Of a DNA stretch of 64,000 nucleotides, positions 16,863 to 26,449 are shown in pieces. The notes beneath the pieces were generated by a model. That model saw only the letters and a list, made by a program, of their open reading frames with translations. It searched no databases and was not told the DNA's origin. The DNA comes from Nocardioides marmotae. Its GTDB lineage: Bacteria; Actinomycetota; Actinomycetes; Propionibacteriales; Nocardioidaceae. Location of the stretch: positions 434,001-498,000 of the forward strand of contig NZ_CP053660.1 in NCBI RefSeq assembly GCF_013177455.1, in the 5' to 3' direction. The translations under genes were made by a program, and so were the position numbers. Numbering within the stretch: the stretch's first letter is position 1; every line of letters begins with the position of its first letter.

Positions 16863-17870
16863 GTGGTTTCCGCCGGTGTGACGCTCGACGCGTGGCTCTC
16901 CGCCCCCTCCGAGCCCGACCCGTGGGTGGTCGAGACGTCCGGGTCGACGGGGCGCCCCAAGCGGGTGCTGCTGCCCCGCTCGTCGGTGCTCGCCTCCGTC
17001 GCCGCCTCGGCCCGCCGGCTGGGCGCGGAGGGGCAGTGGCTGCTGGCGCTGCCGGACGCCTTCGTCGCCGGTCTGCAGGTCATCGCGCGCTCGCTCGTCG
17101 CGGGGCACGCACCGGTGCGGGTCGAGGACCACGCGTCGTTCGTGGCGGCCACGGCGGCGATGACCACCGAGCACCGGTTCACCTCGCTGGTCCCGACCCA
17201 GCTGCACCGGATGCTCGAGGTGCCCGAGGAGGCCGCGGCGCTCGCCACCTTCCACACCGTCCTGGTCGGCGGCGGGCCGATCGACCCGGCGCTGCGCCGC
17301 CGCGCCGAGGAGCGCGGGGTGCACGTGGTGGCGACATACGGCGCGGCGGAGACGGCCGGCGGCTGCGTGTACGACGGCGTCCCGCTCGACGGGGTCGGCC
17401 TCGCGCTGGACCGCGACGGCCGGATCCGGCTGGCCGGCCCCACGCTCTTCGCCGGCTACCAGGACGACCCGGCGCTGACCGCCGAGGTGCTCGTGGACGG
17501 GTGGTACCTCACCTCCGACGCCGGCCGCCTCGACGAGGACGGCCGCCTCCAGGTGCTCGGCCGGCTCGACGACGTGGTGGTGACCGGCGGCGTCAACGTC
17601 CCGGCCCCCGCCGTCGCCGCCCGGCTGCGCGAGCACCCGGGCGTGCGCGCGGCCGAGGTGCTCGGCGTGCCCGACGAGGAGTGGGGCAACCGGCTGGTCG
17701 CCTTCGTGGTCGGGGACGTGCCGCTCGCCGAGCTGCGCGACTGGGTCGGCGCCGAGCACCCCCGGTCGTGGAAGCCCCGCCAGCTGGTCGCGCTCGACGA
17801 CGTACCCCTGCTCGGCAACGGGAAGCCCGACCGGCTCGCGCTGCGCCGGTTGGCGCAGGAGGCGTCGTGA
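16863..17870 (+). CDS. menE: O-succinylbenzoate-CoA ligase
   Basis: A 335-residue acyl-CoA synthetase that activates o-succinylbenzoate for ring closure by MenB. The ATP-binding loop ETSGSTGRPKRV is at about 24-35, the adenylate motif TYGAAETAGGCVYDG in the middle, SDAGRLDEDGRL near the hinge and the catalytic lysine in LGNGKPDRLALR near the end. At 335 residues it is shorter than the 450-490 of the Gram-positive type, as usual in actinobacteria. First of the menE-menC-menD operon, coupled to menC by GTGA. menB is not in this window. Confidence 0.92.
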   Translation: MVSAGVTLDAWLSAPSEPDPWVVETSGSTGRPKRVLLPRSSVLASVAASARRLGAEGQWLLALPDAFVAGLQVIARSLVAGHAPVRVEDHASFVAATAAMTTEHRFTSLVPTQLHRMLEVPEEAAALATFHTVLVGGGPIDPALRRRAEERGVHVVATYGAAETAGGCVYDGVPLDGVGLALDRDGRIRLAGPTLFAGYQDDPALTAEVLVDGWYLTSDAGRLDEDGRLQVLGRLDDVVVTGGVNVPAPAVAARLREHPGVRAAEVLGVPDEEWGNRLVAFVVGDVPLAELRDWVGAEHPRSWKPRQLVALDDVPLLGNGKPDRLALRRLAQEAS

Positions 17871-18817
17871 CCGGGCTCCGGGTCTTCAGCCTGCCGATGC
17901 GCACCCGCTTCCGCGGCGTCACGGTCCGCGAGGGCGTGCTGCTCGAGGGGCCGGCCGGCTGGGGGGAGTGGTCGCCGTTCCTGGAGTACGACGCCGCGGT
18001 CGCCGAGCCGTGGCTGCGCTGCGCCGAGGAGGCCGCCGCGGGTGACTGGCCCGCGCCGGTGCGCGCGAGCGTGCCGGTCAACGTGACCGTGCCGGCCGTC
18101 GACGCCGAGCGGGCCCACGCGATCGTCCGCGCCGGCGGCTGCGCGACCGCGAAGGTCAAGGTCGCCGAGCCGGGCCAGACCCTCGCCGACGACCAGGCCC
18201 GCGTGGAGGCGGTGCGCGACGCGCTCGGGCCCGCCGGCCGGGTCCGGATCGACGTCAACGGCCTGTGGAGCACCGACGAGGCGCTCGCCCGGCTGCCCGT
18301 GCTCGACCGCGCCGCCGGCGGCCTGGAGTACGTCGAGCAGCCCTGCGCCACGGTCGAGGAGCTCGCCGCGGTGCGCCGGGCCGTCGGCGTGCCGGTGGCC
18401 GCCGACGAGTCCATCCGCCGGGCCGCGGACCCCTACCGCGTGCGCGACCTGGAGGCCGCCGACGTCGCGGTGCTCAAGGTGCAGCCGCTCGGTGGGGTGC
18501 GGGCGTGCCTGCGGATCGCGGAGGACATCGGGCTGCCGGTCGTCGTCTCCTCCGCCCTGGAGAGCTCGATCGGGCTGGCCGCGGGCGTCGCGCTCGCCGC
18601 CGCGCTGCCCGAGCTGCCCTACGCCTGCGGGCTGGCCACCGCCCAGCTGCTGGCCGCCGACACCACCACCGAGCCGCTGCTGCCGGTCGCCGGCGAGATC
18701 GCGGTGCGCGTGCCCGCCCTCGACCCCGGCCACCCGGTCGCCGCGCCCGACCGGGTCGCGCACTGGGAGGCGCGGCTCGCCGAGGTCCGGGCGCTGCGCG
18801 AGGGTCGGCTCCCGTGA
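17867..18817 (+). CDS. menC: o-Succinylbenzoate synthase
   Basis: A 316-residue enolase-superfamily enzyme that dehydrates SHCHC to o-succinylbenzoate. The catalytic lysine pair is ATAKVKVAE, the metal ligands fall in RIDVNG, VEQPC and AADES, and the second catalytic lysine is in VLKVQPLGG. The capping N-terminal domain is short, as in actinobacterial MenC. Start and stop both overlap the flanking genes (menE and menD) by 4 bases, so the three are translated together. Confidence 0.93.
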   Translation: MTGLRVFSLPMRTRFRGVTVREGVLLEGPAGWGEWSPFLEYDAAVAEPWLRCAEEAAAGDWPAPVRASVPVNVTVPAVDAERAHAIVRAGGCATAKVKVAEPGQTLADDQARVEAVRDALGPAGRVRIDVNGLWSTDEALARLPVLDRAAGGLEYVEQPCATVEELAAVRRAVGVPVAADESIRRAADPYRVRDLEAADVAVLKVQPLGGVRACLRIAEDIGLPVVVSSALESSIGLAAGVALAAALPELPYACGLATAQLLAADTTTEPLLPVAGEIAVRVPALDPGHPVAAPDRVAHWEARLAEVRALREGRLP

Positions 18818-20424
18818 CCGCCCCGCCGACCCCGCCCCCGAGCTCGCCCCCGAGCTCGGCGGACCTGGCCCGCTCGGTGGTCACCACCCTGCTCGAGGCC
18901 GGCGTCACCGAGGTGGTGCTCTCGCCCGGCTCGCGCAACGCCCCGCTGTCCTTCGCGGTCCACGCCGCCGCCGAGGCCGGCCTGCTCCGCCTGCACACCC
19001 GCGTCGACGAGCGGAGCGCCGCCTTCCTCGCCCTCGGGCTGACCAAGGTCGGCGCCCGCGCCGCCGTGCTGTGCACCTCCGGCACCGCGGTGGCCAACCT
19101 GCACCCGGCCGTCCTCGAGGCCGCGCACTCCGGCCTGCCGCTGGTCGTGCTCACCGCCGACCGGCCGGCGCGGCTGCGCGGCACCGGCGCGAACCAGACC
19201 ACCGACCAGGTCGGCGTCTTCGGCCGGCTCGTCACCACCCGCGACCTGCCCGAGGACCCGCTCGAGCTCGACGACCACGGCCCCACCCACCTCAACGTCC
19301 AGCTCGACGAGCCGCTCGTTCCCACCGACGCCTGGGTGCCGGTGGCGCCCTCGCCCCCAGCGTCGCGGGCACCGGAACCTGCGCCCGCACCGGCGGGGGA
19401 CCTGCTCCCTCTCGGCCCTCGCACCGTGGTGGTCGCGGGCGACGACGCCGGCCCGCCGGCCCGGGTGCTCGCCGAGCGCGCCGGCTGGCCGCTGCTCGCC
19501 GAGCCGACCTCGGGCTCGCGCACCGGCGACAACGCCCTGCGCTGCTACCGGCTGCTGCTCGACACCGACCTGGGCCGCAGCATCGAGCGGGTCGTCGTGG
19601 CCGGCCACCCCACGCTGTCGCGCCCGGTCACCCGGCTGCTCGGCCGCGAGGACGTCGAGGTCGTCTCCGTCCCGGCCCGCGGCGTGTGGGCGGAGCGGCC
19701 CTTCCCGGTCGACCGCGAGGTGCTCCGCCCGGTCGTGGACGGCGCCGAGGACGGCACCTGGCTGGCCGCCTGGCGCGAGGCGGACCGCGCGCTCGCCCGG
19801 CAGCTCGACCGGCTGCTGGCCGCCGAGCCCGGGCTCACGCCGTACGAGGTGGCGGCGGCGGTGAGCCGCGCCGTACCCCCCGGTGGCCTGCTGTACGTCG
19901 GCGCCTCGAGCCCGATCCGCGACCTGGACCTGGTGGTCGCCCGCTACGAGGTCGGCGACCGGCGCAAGGTGGTCGCCAACCGCGGTCTCGCCGGCATCGA
20001 CGGCACCATCTCCTCCGCGATCGGGGCCGCGCTCGGCCGGCCGCACGGCACCCGCAACCTCGCGCTCATGGGCGACGTGACCTTCCTGCACGACAGCGGC
20101 GGGCTGGTCCTCGGGCCCCGCGAGGAGCGCCCCGACCTGACTGTCGTGGTGGTCAACGACGACGGCGGGGCGATCTTCTCCATGCTCGAGCAGGGCGCCC
20201 CGGAGCACGCCGGGCCGTTCGAGGACCTCTTCGGCACCCCGCACGGTGTCGACCTGGCGAGCCTCTGCGCGGCAACGCGCACGCCGCACTGGCGCGTGGA
20301 CACCCTCGCCGAGCTCGAGCACGCGCTGGCCAGCCCGAACGGCGGCATCGAGGTCGTGGAGGCCGTCGTGGACCGGCGCACCCGGCGCGACCTGGACGAG
20401 CGGATCCGGGCCCTGCGTCCGTAG
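18814..20424 (+). CDS. menD: SEPHCHC synthase (2-succinyl-5-enolpyruvyl-6-hydroxy-3-cyclohexene-1-carboxylate synthase)
   Basis: A 536-residue thiamine-diphosphate enzyme that adds 2-oxoglutarate-derived succinic semialdehyde to isochorismate, the first committed step to menaquinone. The N-terminal domain has VLSPGSRNAPLSFAVH and the catalytic glutamate in RVDERSAAFLALG. The C-terminal ThDP-binding motif runs from GDVTFLHD to VVNDDGGAIFS. The first 14 residues are Pro/Ser-rich (TPPPSSPPSS). GTG start coupled to menC. Its isochorismate comes from menF at 23.6 kb. Confidence 0.95.
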   Translation: MTAPPTPPPSSPPSSADLARSVVTTLLEAGVTEVVLSPGSRNAPLSFAVHAAAEAGLLRLHTRVDERSAAFLALGLTKVGARAAVLCTSGTAVANLHPAVLEAAHSGLPLVVLTADRPARLRGTGANQTTDQVGVFGRLVTTRDLPEDPLELDDHGPTHLNVQLDEPLVPTDAWVPVAPSPPASRAPEPAPAPAGDLLPLGPRTVVVAGDDAGPPARVLAERAGWPLLAEPTSGSRTGDNALRCYRLLLDTDLGRSIERVVVAGHPTLSRPVTRLLGREDVEVVSVPARGVWAERPFPVDREVLRPVVDGAEDGTWLAAWREADRALARQLDRLLAAEPGLTPYEVAAAVSRAVPPGGLLYVGASSPIRDLDLVVARYEVGDRRKVVANRGLAGIDGTISSAIGAALGRPHGTRNLALMGDVTFLHDSGGLVLGPREERPDLTVVVVNDDGGAIFSMLEQGAPEHAGPFEDLFGTPHGVDLASLCAATRTPHWRVDTLAELEHALASPNGGIEVVEAVVDRRTRRDLDERIRALRP

Positions 20425-20449
20425 GGAACCGAGGGCACCGGGCTCGGCC

Positions 20450-20455
20450 TAGGCT
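20450..20455 (+). promoter_or_regulatory. -10 box (TAGGCT) of the nhaA-dsbA fusion gene
   Basis: TAGGCT ends 6 bases before the GTG at 20462, indicating a separate leaderless promoter 25 bases after the menD stop. Confidence 0.5.
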
Positions 20456-20461
20456 GCCGTC

Positions 20462-22309
20462 GTGAGCCAGCGGGATGCGACGCGCGAACGCCAGGACCGC
20501 GCGGGGGCCCGGCTGCGCGAGTACATCCACACCGAGTCCGCCAGCGCGGCGCTGCTCGTGGCGGCTGCGGTGGTCGCGCTGGTGTGGGCGAACTCGCCGT
20601 GGTCGGGCTCCTACGAGGCGCTGTGGCACACCACCGTCGAGGTCGCCATCGGCGGCGACGGCATCTCCATGGACCTGCACCACTGGATCAACGACGGCCT
20701 GATGGTGCTGTTCTTCTTCGTCATCGGGCTCGAGGTGCGCCGCGAGGCCGCCGTCGGCGAGCTCACCGAGCGGCGCCGGGTCGTCGTGCCGCTGGTCGCC
20801 GGCGTCGGCGGCATGCTGGTGCCGGCCGCGGTCTACCTCGCGCTCAACCCCTCCGGCCCCGCGGCCGCCGGCTGGGGCGCGGTGATCGGCACCGACACCG
20901 CCTTCCTCCTCGGCGTCCTGGCCCTGGTCGGGCCGGCGGTCTCGACCCAGCTGCGGATCTTCCTGCTCACGCTGACGGTCATCGACGACGTCGTCGCGGT
21001 CAGCGTCATCGGCCTCGCCTACACCGACGAGCTCTCGCCGGTGCCCCTCGCGATCGCCGGCGCCGCCCTGGCCGGGCTCGTCGTGCTCGTCCGCCTCGGG
21101 CAGTGGCGCGCCTCGCCGTACGTCGCGCTGGTCGTGATCGCCTGGCTCGCGACGTTCGAGTCGGGGCTGCATGCGTCGATCGCCGGCATGCTCGCGGGCC
21201 TGCTGGTCCCGGCGGCCGAGCCGGACCGGGCCCAGGTCGAGGCCGCCGCCCTGCGGTTCCGGGCGTTCCGGCAGTCGCCGATGCCGGGCGTCCAACGCTC
21301 GGCCCGCCAGGAGCTGACCCGCGCGATCTCGGTCAACGAGCGGCTGCAGGAGGCGCTGCACGGCTGGGCGGGGTACGTCGTGGTGCCGCTCTTCGCGCTC
21401 GCCAACGCGGGCGTCGACCTGCGCGGCGGCGTGCTCGGCGACGCGCTCGCCTCCCCGGTCACCTGGGGCGTGGTCGCCGGCCTGGTGGTCGGCAAGGCCG
21501 TCGGGATCGGCCTGGGCGCGCTGCTGGCGGTCCGGGCCGGCTGGGGCGAGCTGCCGCAGGGGGTCGGCATGGGGCACGTGCTTGCCGGCGGGGCGCTGTC
21601 GGGCATCGGCTTCACCGTCTCGCTGCTCATCGTCGACCTGGCCTTCGACGACGATCGGCTGCGGGACGAGGCGACCGTCGGTGTGCTGCTCTCGGTGGTG
21701 GTCGCGAGCGCCGTCGGGTGGCTGGTCTTCCGCGTCGCCGCTCGCCGCTTCGGCCAGGAGGACGCGGCGCTGCCGGCGGTGCTCAGCGTCCCGGTCGACC
21801 CCGAGCGCGACCACGTGCACGGACCGGTCGACGCGCCGCTGACGCTGGTGGAGTACCTCGACTTCGAGTGCCCCTTCTGTGCTCGCGCCACCGGCTCGGC
21901 CCGGGAGGTCCGCGCGCACTTCGGCGACCGGTTGCGCTACGTCGCCCGGCACCTGCCGATGGGCATGCACCCCCACGCGCCCCTGGCGGCGGTGGCGGCC
22001 GAGGCGGCCGCCCGGCAGGGGGCGTTCTGGGAGATGCACGACCGGCTCTTCTCCCACCAGGACGCCCTCGAGCACGAGGACCTCGTCGGGCACGCCGCCG
22101 CGCTCGGGCTCGACGTCGAGCAGTTCATCCGGGACCTCGCCGAGGACGCGGTGCACGAGCGCGTCCGTCAGGACCTCGACAGCGCGGCCGCCAGCGGCGC
22201 GCGGGGCACGCCGACGTTCTTCGTCGGGGACCGCCGGCACGAGGGCCCGTGGGACGCCCGGACGCTGATCGCCGCGCTGGAGGCCTCGACCCTCAGTGCC
22301 CGGCGGTGA
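20462..22309 (+). CDS. nhaA: Na+/H+ antiporter NhaA fused to a DsbA-like thioredoxin domain
   Basis: A 615-residue fusion. Residues 20-420 form Nha[39 protein letters not shown], and the ion-binding aspartates D175-D176 in TVIDDVVAV, with about 12 membrane segments. Residues 435-610 form a DsbA/Thioredoxin_4 domain with active site CPFC (470-473) after [10 protein letters not shown] and a cis-proline region [11 protein letters not shown]. coli NhaA has its C-terminus in the cytoplasm, so the thiol domain is predicted to be intracellular. NhaA-thioredoxin fusions recur in actinobacteria and some other phyla, but their purpose is unclear; redox control of the antiporter is one idea. Confidence 0.93.
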   Translation: MSQRDATRERQDRAGARLREYIHTESASAALLVAAAVVALVWANSPWSGSYEALWHTTVEVAIGGDGISMDLHHWINDGLMVLFFFVIGLEVRREAAVGELTERRRVVVPLVAGVGGMLVPAAVYLALNPSGPAAAGWGAVIGTDTAFLLGVLALVGPAVSTQLRIFLLTLTVIDDVVAVSVIGLAYTDELSPVPLAIAGAALAGLVVLVRLGQWRASPYVALVVIAWLATFESGLHASIAGMLAGLLVPAAEPDRAQVEAAALRFRAFRQSPMPGVQRSARQELTRAISVNERLQEALHGWAGYVVVPLFALANAGVDLRGGVLGDALASPVTWGVVAGLVVGKAVGIGLGALLAVRAGWGELPQGVGMGHVLAGGALSGIGFTVSLLIVDLAFDDDRLRDEATVGVLLSVVVASAVGWLVFRVAARRFGQEDAALPAVLSVPVDPERDHVHGPVDAPLTLVEYLDFECPFCARATGSAREVRAHFGDRLRYVARHLPMGMHPHAPLAAVAAEAAARQGAFWEMHDRLFSHQDALEHEDLVGHAAALGLDVEQFIRDLAEDAVHERVRQDLDSAAASGARGTPTFFVGDRRHEGPWDARTLIAALEASTLSARR

Positions 22310-22342
22310 CGTCGAACGTCGGATCGCCGAGGTCGAAGCGGG

Positions 22343-22828
22343 TCACGGCCGGACCATGCGGATGTGGAGGCCCTCCTCGGCGTGCTCGAAGGCGCCGTCG
22401 GGGTGGTAGCCGTGGTTCTCGTAGAACCGGATCGCGCGCTTGTTGGGCTCCAGGACCCACAGGTACGACGGGGCGTCGCCGATCGTCGCGACGAAGAGCA
22501 GGTGCCCCAGGCCGGTGCCCCACCAGTGCGCCCGAACGTAGAGCGCCAGCAGCGGCAGGCCCAGCTCGTCGGGCTCGCCCGCGCCGGCGAAGCCGACCAG
22601 GCCCTCGGGGGCCTCGGCGACCAGCGTCCGGTCGTGGAGGGCGACCATCTCGCGCCACACCTCGATCCGCTCGGCCAGGTGCTCCTCCCGCTCGGCGCGG
22701 ACCTTCTCGGGCACCAGGTGGGCGTAGGACTCGTCCCAGGAGTCGACGTGGAGGCGGCCGAGCGCGTCGGCGTCGTCGAGGACGGCGGGCCGGATGGTGA
22801 CGCCGTCGAAGCGGTCGGGGGAGCTCAC
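22343..22828 (-). CDS. GNAT family N-acetyltransferase
   Basis: A 161-residue acetyl-CoA-dependent transferase. It opens VTIRPAVLDDADALGRLHVDSWDESYAHL, typical of this GNAT subgroup. The CoA-binding motif A is in ALYVRAHWWGTGLGHLL, and motif B is in VLEPNKRAIRFYENHGYHPDG. Substrate unknown; such proteins may modify small amines or protein N-termini. GTG 22828 is supported by a -10 box 6 bases upstream. Divergent from the metallo-hydrolase gene. Confidence 0.88.
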   Translation of the reverse strand: MSSPDRFDGVTIRPAVLDDADALGRLHVDSWDESYAHLVPEKVRAEREEHLAERIEVWREMVALHDRTLVAEAPEGLVGFAGAGEPDELGLPLLALYVRAHWWGTGLGHLLFVATIGDAPSYLWVLEPNKRAIRFYENHGYHPDGAFEHAEEGLHIRMVRP

Positions 22829-22834
22829 CGGTCC

Positions 22835-22840
22835 ATCGTA
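22835..22840 (-). promoter_or_regulatory. -10 box (TACGAT) of the GNAT gene
   Basis: On the minus strand TACGAT ends 6 bases before GTG 22828; leaderless arrangement. Confidence 0.5.
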
Positions 22841-22890
22841 GGGAGCGCCCGAGCGCCGACCACAGTCGCCGAACGCCCCTGGCCGCGCTC

Positions 22891-22896
22891 TACGGT
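22891..22896 (+). promoter_or_regulatory. -10 box (TACGGT) of the metallo-hydrolase gene
   Basis: TACGGT ends 7 bases before ATG 22904; leaderless arrangement, divergent from the GNAT promoter. Confidence 0.5.
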
Positions 22897-22903
22897 GGGC
22901 CTC

Positions 22904-23551
22904 ATGCGCATCACGAAGCTGGGGCACGCCTGCGTCCGGATCGAGCACGAGGGGACCACGATCGTCCTGGACCCCGGGGCCTTCACCGACCCCGACGCGG
23001 TCGACGGCGCGGACGCCGTGCTGGTCACCCACGAGCACGCCGACCACTACGTCGCCGAGACACTGCTCCGTGCCGACGCGCCGGTCTACACGATCGAGGG
23101 CGTCGCCGCCCACGTCCGCGCGGACGCCCCGGACCTGGCCGAGCGGCTGCACGTCGTCGCGCCCGGCGAGGACTTCACCATCGGCCCGATCGCGGTGCGC
23201 GCGGTCGGCGAGCTGCACGCGGTCATCCACCCCGAGCTGCCCCGGATCACCAACTCCGGCTACCTGCTCGACCTCGGCGGCCACAAGGTCTTCCACCCCG
23301 GCGACGCGCTCACCGGGCCCGGCGAGCCGATCGACCTGCTGCTGCTCCCGGTCTCCGCGCCGTGGCTGAAGGCGGCCGAGGCCATCGACTTCGCCCGCGA
23401 GGTCGGGGCGCCCCGCAACCTGGCCATCCACGACCGGATCTACTCCGAGACCGGCCTCGGCGTCATCGGCGGGCACCTCGATCGGTTCCTCGAGCCGACC
23501 GGGCAGGTCTACACCCGGCTGGCCGACGGGCAGGACCTCCAGGACCTCTAG
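22904..23551 (+). CDS. MBL-fold metallo-hydrolase (UlaG-like)
   Basis: A 215-residue metallo-beta-lactamase-fold protein. It begins RITKLGHACVRIEHEGTTIVLDPG, the typical start of the UlaG/L-ascorbate-6-phosphate-lactonase-like group, followed by the metal motif THEHADHYV, the histidine of GELHAVIH, the aspartate of FHPGDAL and a late IHDRIYSE. All expected metal ligands are present. Substrate unknown. Its stop is 9 bases from the stop of menF on the other strand. Confidence 0.88.
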   Translation: MRITKLGHACVRIEHEGTTIVLDPGAFTDPDAVDGADAVLVTHEHADHYVAETLLRADAPVYTIEGVAAHVRADAPDLAERLHVVAPGEDFTIGPIAVRAVGELHAVIHPELPRITNSGYLLDLGGHKVFHPGDALTGPGEPIDLLLLPVSAPWLKAAEAIDFAREVGAPRNLAIHDRIYSETGLGVIGGHLDRFLEPTGQVYTRLADGQDLQDL

Positions 23552-23560
23552 GGCCCGGCG

Positions 23561-24847
23561 TCAGTCGGCCAGGGCGTCGCGCACCGGCACGAACTTCGCC
23601 TGCGACTCCGCGAGCTCGGACTCGGGGTCGGAGTCGGCGACGACGCCGCAGCCGGCGAAGAGGCGGACGGTGTCGCCCTCGTGGAAGCCCGAGCGCAGCG
23701 CGATGCCCCACTCGCCGTCGCCCGAGGCATCCATCCAGCCGACCGGGCCGGCGTAGCGGCCGCGGTCCATGCACTCGATCCGGCTGATCAGCTCGGTGGC
23801 CTCCGGGGTCGGGGTCCCGCCGACGGCGGCGGAGGGGTGCAGCGCCTCGGCGAGCTGGAGCGAGGAGACGGTCGCCGCGTCGTGCACCACGCCGTTCACG
23901 TCGGTCGCGAGGTGCATGACGTTCGGCAGGTGCAGGACGAACGGCGCCTCGGGGACGTTCATCGAGGAGCAGTGCGGCTCGAGCGCGTCGGCGACCGACC
24001 GGACGGCGTACTCGTGCTCCTCGAGGTCCTTGGAGGAGCGCGCCAGCGTCGCCGCCAGCGCCAGGTCGCGCTCGTCGTCGCCGGTACGGCGGATCGTGCC
24101 GGCCAGCACCCGGGAGGTGACCAGGCCGCGCTCGCGGCGCACGAGCAGCTCGGGGGTGGCGCCGAACATCCCGTCGACGTGGAAGGTCCAGCACATCGGG
24201 TAGCCGGCGGCCAGCCGCCGCAGCGGCCAGCGGACGTCGAGCGGCTCGGTGGCGGTGGCGACCAGGTCGCGGGCGAGCACGACCTTCTCCAGCTCGCCGG
24301 CCGAGATCCGGGCGACGGCGTCGGCCACGACGCTCATCCAGCGCTCGCCGTCGAGCGCCCCGTCGGCGAAGGTCAGCCCGACCGGGGCGGGCGGCACGTC
24401 GCGGACGCGGACGTCGGGGGCGACGGCCGGCCCCTCGGCGGGGGAGACGGTGGTGACCCAGGTCCGGTCGCCGCGACGACCGACGAGCACGGCGGGCACG
24501 GTGAGCACCGAGTCGCCCGGCTCGTCGGCGAAGGCGAAGGTGCCGAAGGAGACCAGGCCGGTGCCCGGCTCGCGGACCTCGTCGAGGACCTCGGCGCGGC
24601 CGACGGTCTCGGCCCACCACTTGGCGGCGTCGGCGAAGCGGGTCGGGCCGCTGGTGCGCAGCTGGGCGGCCACGCCCCAGCCGACCAGTCCCTCGCCGCG
24701 GCGCAGCCAGGTGACCGGCGCGTCGGTGGGGAGCAGGTCGAGCAGCGCGTCGCCGGGCCAGAGGGGGGAGTCGGGCTCGAGCGCCACGGTCCGCGCGACC
24801 AGCCGGCCTGCGGACACCTGCTCGTCCGGAGCCGTACGGGTGGTCAC
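23561..24847 (-). CDS. menF: Isochorismate synthase
   Basis: A 428-residue chorismate-utilising enzyme that isomerises chorismate to isochorismate for MenD. Motifs of the catalytic domain are LEKVVLARD, GATPELLVRRERGLVTSRVLAGT, ERDLALAATLARSSKDLEEH, HPSAAVGGTPTPEA and the metal-binding RLFAGCGVVADSDPESELAESQAK. An anthranilate synthase or a siderophore EntC is possible by family alone, but its place among men genes favours MenF. GTG start with its own leaderless promoter. Confidence 0.9.
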   Translation of the reverse strand: MTTRTAPDEQVSAGRLVARTVALEPDSPLWPGDALLDLLPTDAPVTWLRRGEGLVGWGVAAQLRTSGPTRFADAAKWWAETVGRAEVLDEVREPGTGLVSFGTFAFADEPGDSVLTVPAVLVGRRGDRTWVTTVSPAEGPAVAPDVRVRDVPPAPVGLTFADGALDGERWMSVVADAVARISAGELEKVVLARDLVATATEPLDVRWPLRRLAAGYPMCWTFHVDGMFGATPELLVRRERGLVTSRVLAGTIRRTGDDERDLALAATLARSSKDLEEHEYAVRSVADALEPHCSSMNVPEAPFVLHLPNVMHLATDVNGVVHDAATVSSLQLAEALHPSAAVGGTPTPEATELISRIECMDRGRYAGPVGWMDASGDGEWGIALRSGFHEGDTVRLFAGCGVVADSDPESELAESQAKFVPVRDALAD

Positions 24848-24853
24848 GCCCCG

Positions 24854-24859
24854 AGGGTA
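24854..24859 (-). promoter_or_regulatory. -10 box (TACCCT) of menF
   Basis: On the minus strand TACCCT ends 6 bases before the GTG at 24847. Confidence 0.5.
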
Positions 24860-24980
24860 CCCACGACCCCGCCCCCACCCGGAGCCCAGGCGGGGCCGCC
24901 CGGCTGCGACTCAGGTTCGGCGGTTACCGTCGCTCGGGGCCTCTCCGCGCCCCGCAGTCCCCCGATCGAGGAGTCCTCCC

Positions 24981-25613
24981 GTGAGCAGCACCCCGTCCCC
25001 CGCCCTGACCCGCTGGACCGGTCCGCTGGCCGGCGTGGTGGTGCTCGCCGTGCTGGTCGTCTTCGCCGTCCTGCTGCCCAAGGCGACCGGCGGCTCGAAC
25101 GCCGAGGACCCCCTCGACCTGCCCGACACGCTGCCCGGCGGCTACACCGCGGCCGACCGCGGCGAGGCGTTCGCCGGGAGCTACGAGGCCGAGGAGGCCG
25201 AGACGCTCGCGGGCCGCCAGGCCTCCGCGCGCCAGCACAGCGACGAGGTGCTCGACGAGGTCTACGACTACGCGGCGGAGACCCGCACCTACGCCAGCGA
25301 GGACCTCACCACGGCCGTCTTCGTCCAGGCCTTCCGCGCCCCGGGCGGCGCCTTCGCCCCCGAGACGATCTCCGGGGAGGAGGCCGCCGCGACCGGCGCC
25401 GCGAGCCAGGAGCTGGTGCGCGAGGGCGACGCGATCTGCATCGTGCAGCGCCCGGCCGTGGACCCGGCCGCCGGCGCCCCGCAGGACGCGGCCCCCTCCT
25501 ACGTCTCGTGCCAGCGCAGCGAGGGCGACCTGACCGTCCAGGCCACCGCCTCCGGGCTGCCTGCCGCGGACCTGGTCGAGCTGCTCGACGCCGCCTGGGA
25601 CGCGGTCGCCTGA
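24981..25613 (+). CDS. Hypothetical membrane-anchored extracytoplasmic protein
   Basis: A 210-residue protein with one N-terminal membrane helix (WTGPLAGVVVLAVLVVFAVLLPKA) and a large outside domain rich in Ala, Glu and Asp. Two cysteines (AICIVQR and YVSCQRS) could form a disulfide. The GTG is preceded by GAGGAG at a usable distance. No family recognised. It lies between menF (divergent) and menG, in the same direction as menG with a 44-base gap holding a separate promoter, so a link to quinone synthesis is only positional. Confidence 0.68.
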   Translation: MSSTPSPALTRWTGPLAGVVVLAVLVVFAVLLPKATGGSNAEDPLDLPDTLPGGYTAADRGEAFAGSYEAEEAETLAGRQASARQHSDEVLDEVYDYAAETRTYASEDLTTAVFVQAFRAPGGAFAPETISGEEAAATGAASQELVREGDAICIVQRPAVDPAAGAPQDAAPSYVSCQRSEGDLTVQATASGLPAADLVELLDAAWDAVA

Positions 25614-25645
25614 GCCGCGGCTGCGGCCCGAGCGCGACGCCCCCG

Positions 25646-25651
25646 TAGGGT
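25646..25651 (+). promoter_or_regulatory. -10 box (TAGGGT) of menG
   Basis: TAGGGT ends 6 bases before the GTG at 25658; no ribosome site. Confidence 0.5.
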
Positions 25652-25657
25652 TCGGCC

Positions 25658-26347
25658 GTGGCCCGTGCAGAGCTCGACAAGCAGCCGACCGACGTCCGTC
25701 GGATGTTCGACGCGGTCGCGCGTCGCTACGACGTGACCAACGACGTCCTCTCCCTCGGGCAGGACCGGCGCTGGCGCCAGGACGTGATCGAGGCGGTCGA
25801 CGCCGGGTGGGGCGACCTCGTGCTCGACCTCGCCGCCGGGACCGGCACCTCCAGCCAGCCCTTCGCCGACCGCGGGGCGACCGTGGTGCCGTGCGACTTC
25901 TCCCTCGGCATGCTCCGGGTGGGCAAGCAGGCGCGCCCCGACCTGCCCTTCACCGCCGGTGACGGCACCCGGCTGCCCTTCGCCGACGACACCTTCGACG
26001 CGGTCACCATCTCCTTCGGGCTGCGCAACATCGTCGACCCGCTGGCCGGCCTGCGCGAGATGCGGCGGGTCACCAAGCCCGGCGGCCGCCTGGTGGTCTG
26101 CGAGTTCAGCCACCCGACGAACGCCGCGTTCCGCACCGTCTACCTGGAGTACCTGATGAAGGCGCTCCCGACGATCGCCCGCGCGGTCTCCTCCGCCCCG
26201 GACGCCTACGTCTACCTCGCCGAGTCGATCCGCGCCTGGCCCGACCAGCGCGGCCTGGCCGACCTCGTCGCCGAGGCCGGCTGGCAGCGCCCCGAGTGGC
26301 GCGACCTCTCCGCGGGGATCGTCGCCCTGCACCGCGCCACCAAGTAG
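25658..26347 (+). CDS. menG: Demethylmenaquinone methyltransferase
   Basis: A 229-residue SAM-dependent MenG/UbiE enzyme that performs the last step of menaquinone synthesis. It shows [28 protein letters not shown] at the start, motif [13 protein letters not shown], the signature [14 protein letters not shown] and the C-terminal family motif [17 protein letters not shown] start, leaderless. It is followed by a 243-base control region and the nuo operon, whose product reduces the quinone made here. Confidence 0.95.
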   Translation: MARAELDKQPTDVRRMFDAVARRYDVTNDVLSLGQDRRWRQDVIEAVDAGWGDLVLDLAAGTGTSSQPFADRGATVVPCDFSLGMLRVGKQARPDLPFTAGDGTRLPFADDTFDAVTISFGLRNIVDPLAGLREMRRVTKPGGRLVVCEFSHPTNAAFRTVYLEYLMKALPTIARAVSSAPDAYVYLAESIRAWPDQRGLADLVAEAGWQRPEWRDLSAGIVALHRATK

Positions 26348-26449
26348 CCACCGAGGCGCCACCAGGGAGCGCAGGCGGGGCGTTCCCGCAGGTCAGCAAC
26401 CGGTTGCATATAGGAAACGTCCGCGTGCGGTAAATGCCCAGGTCAGGCC

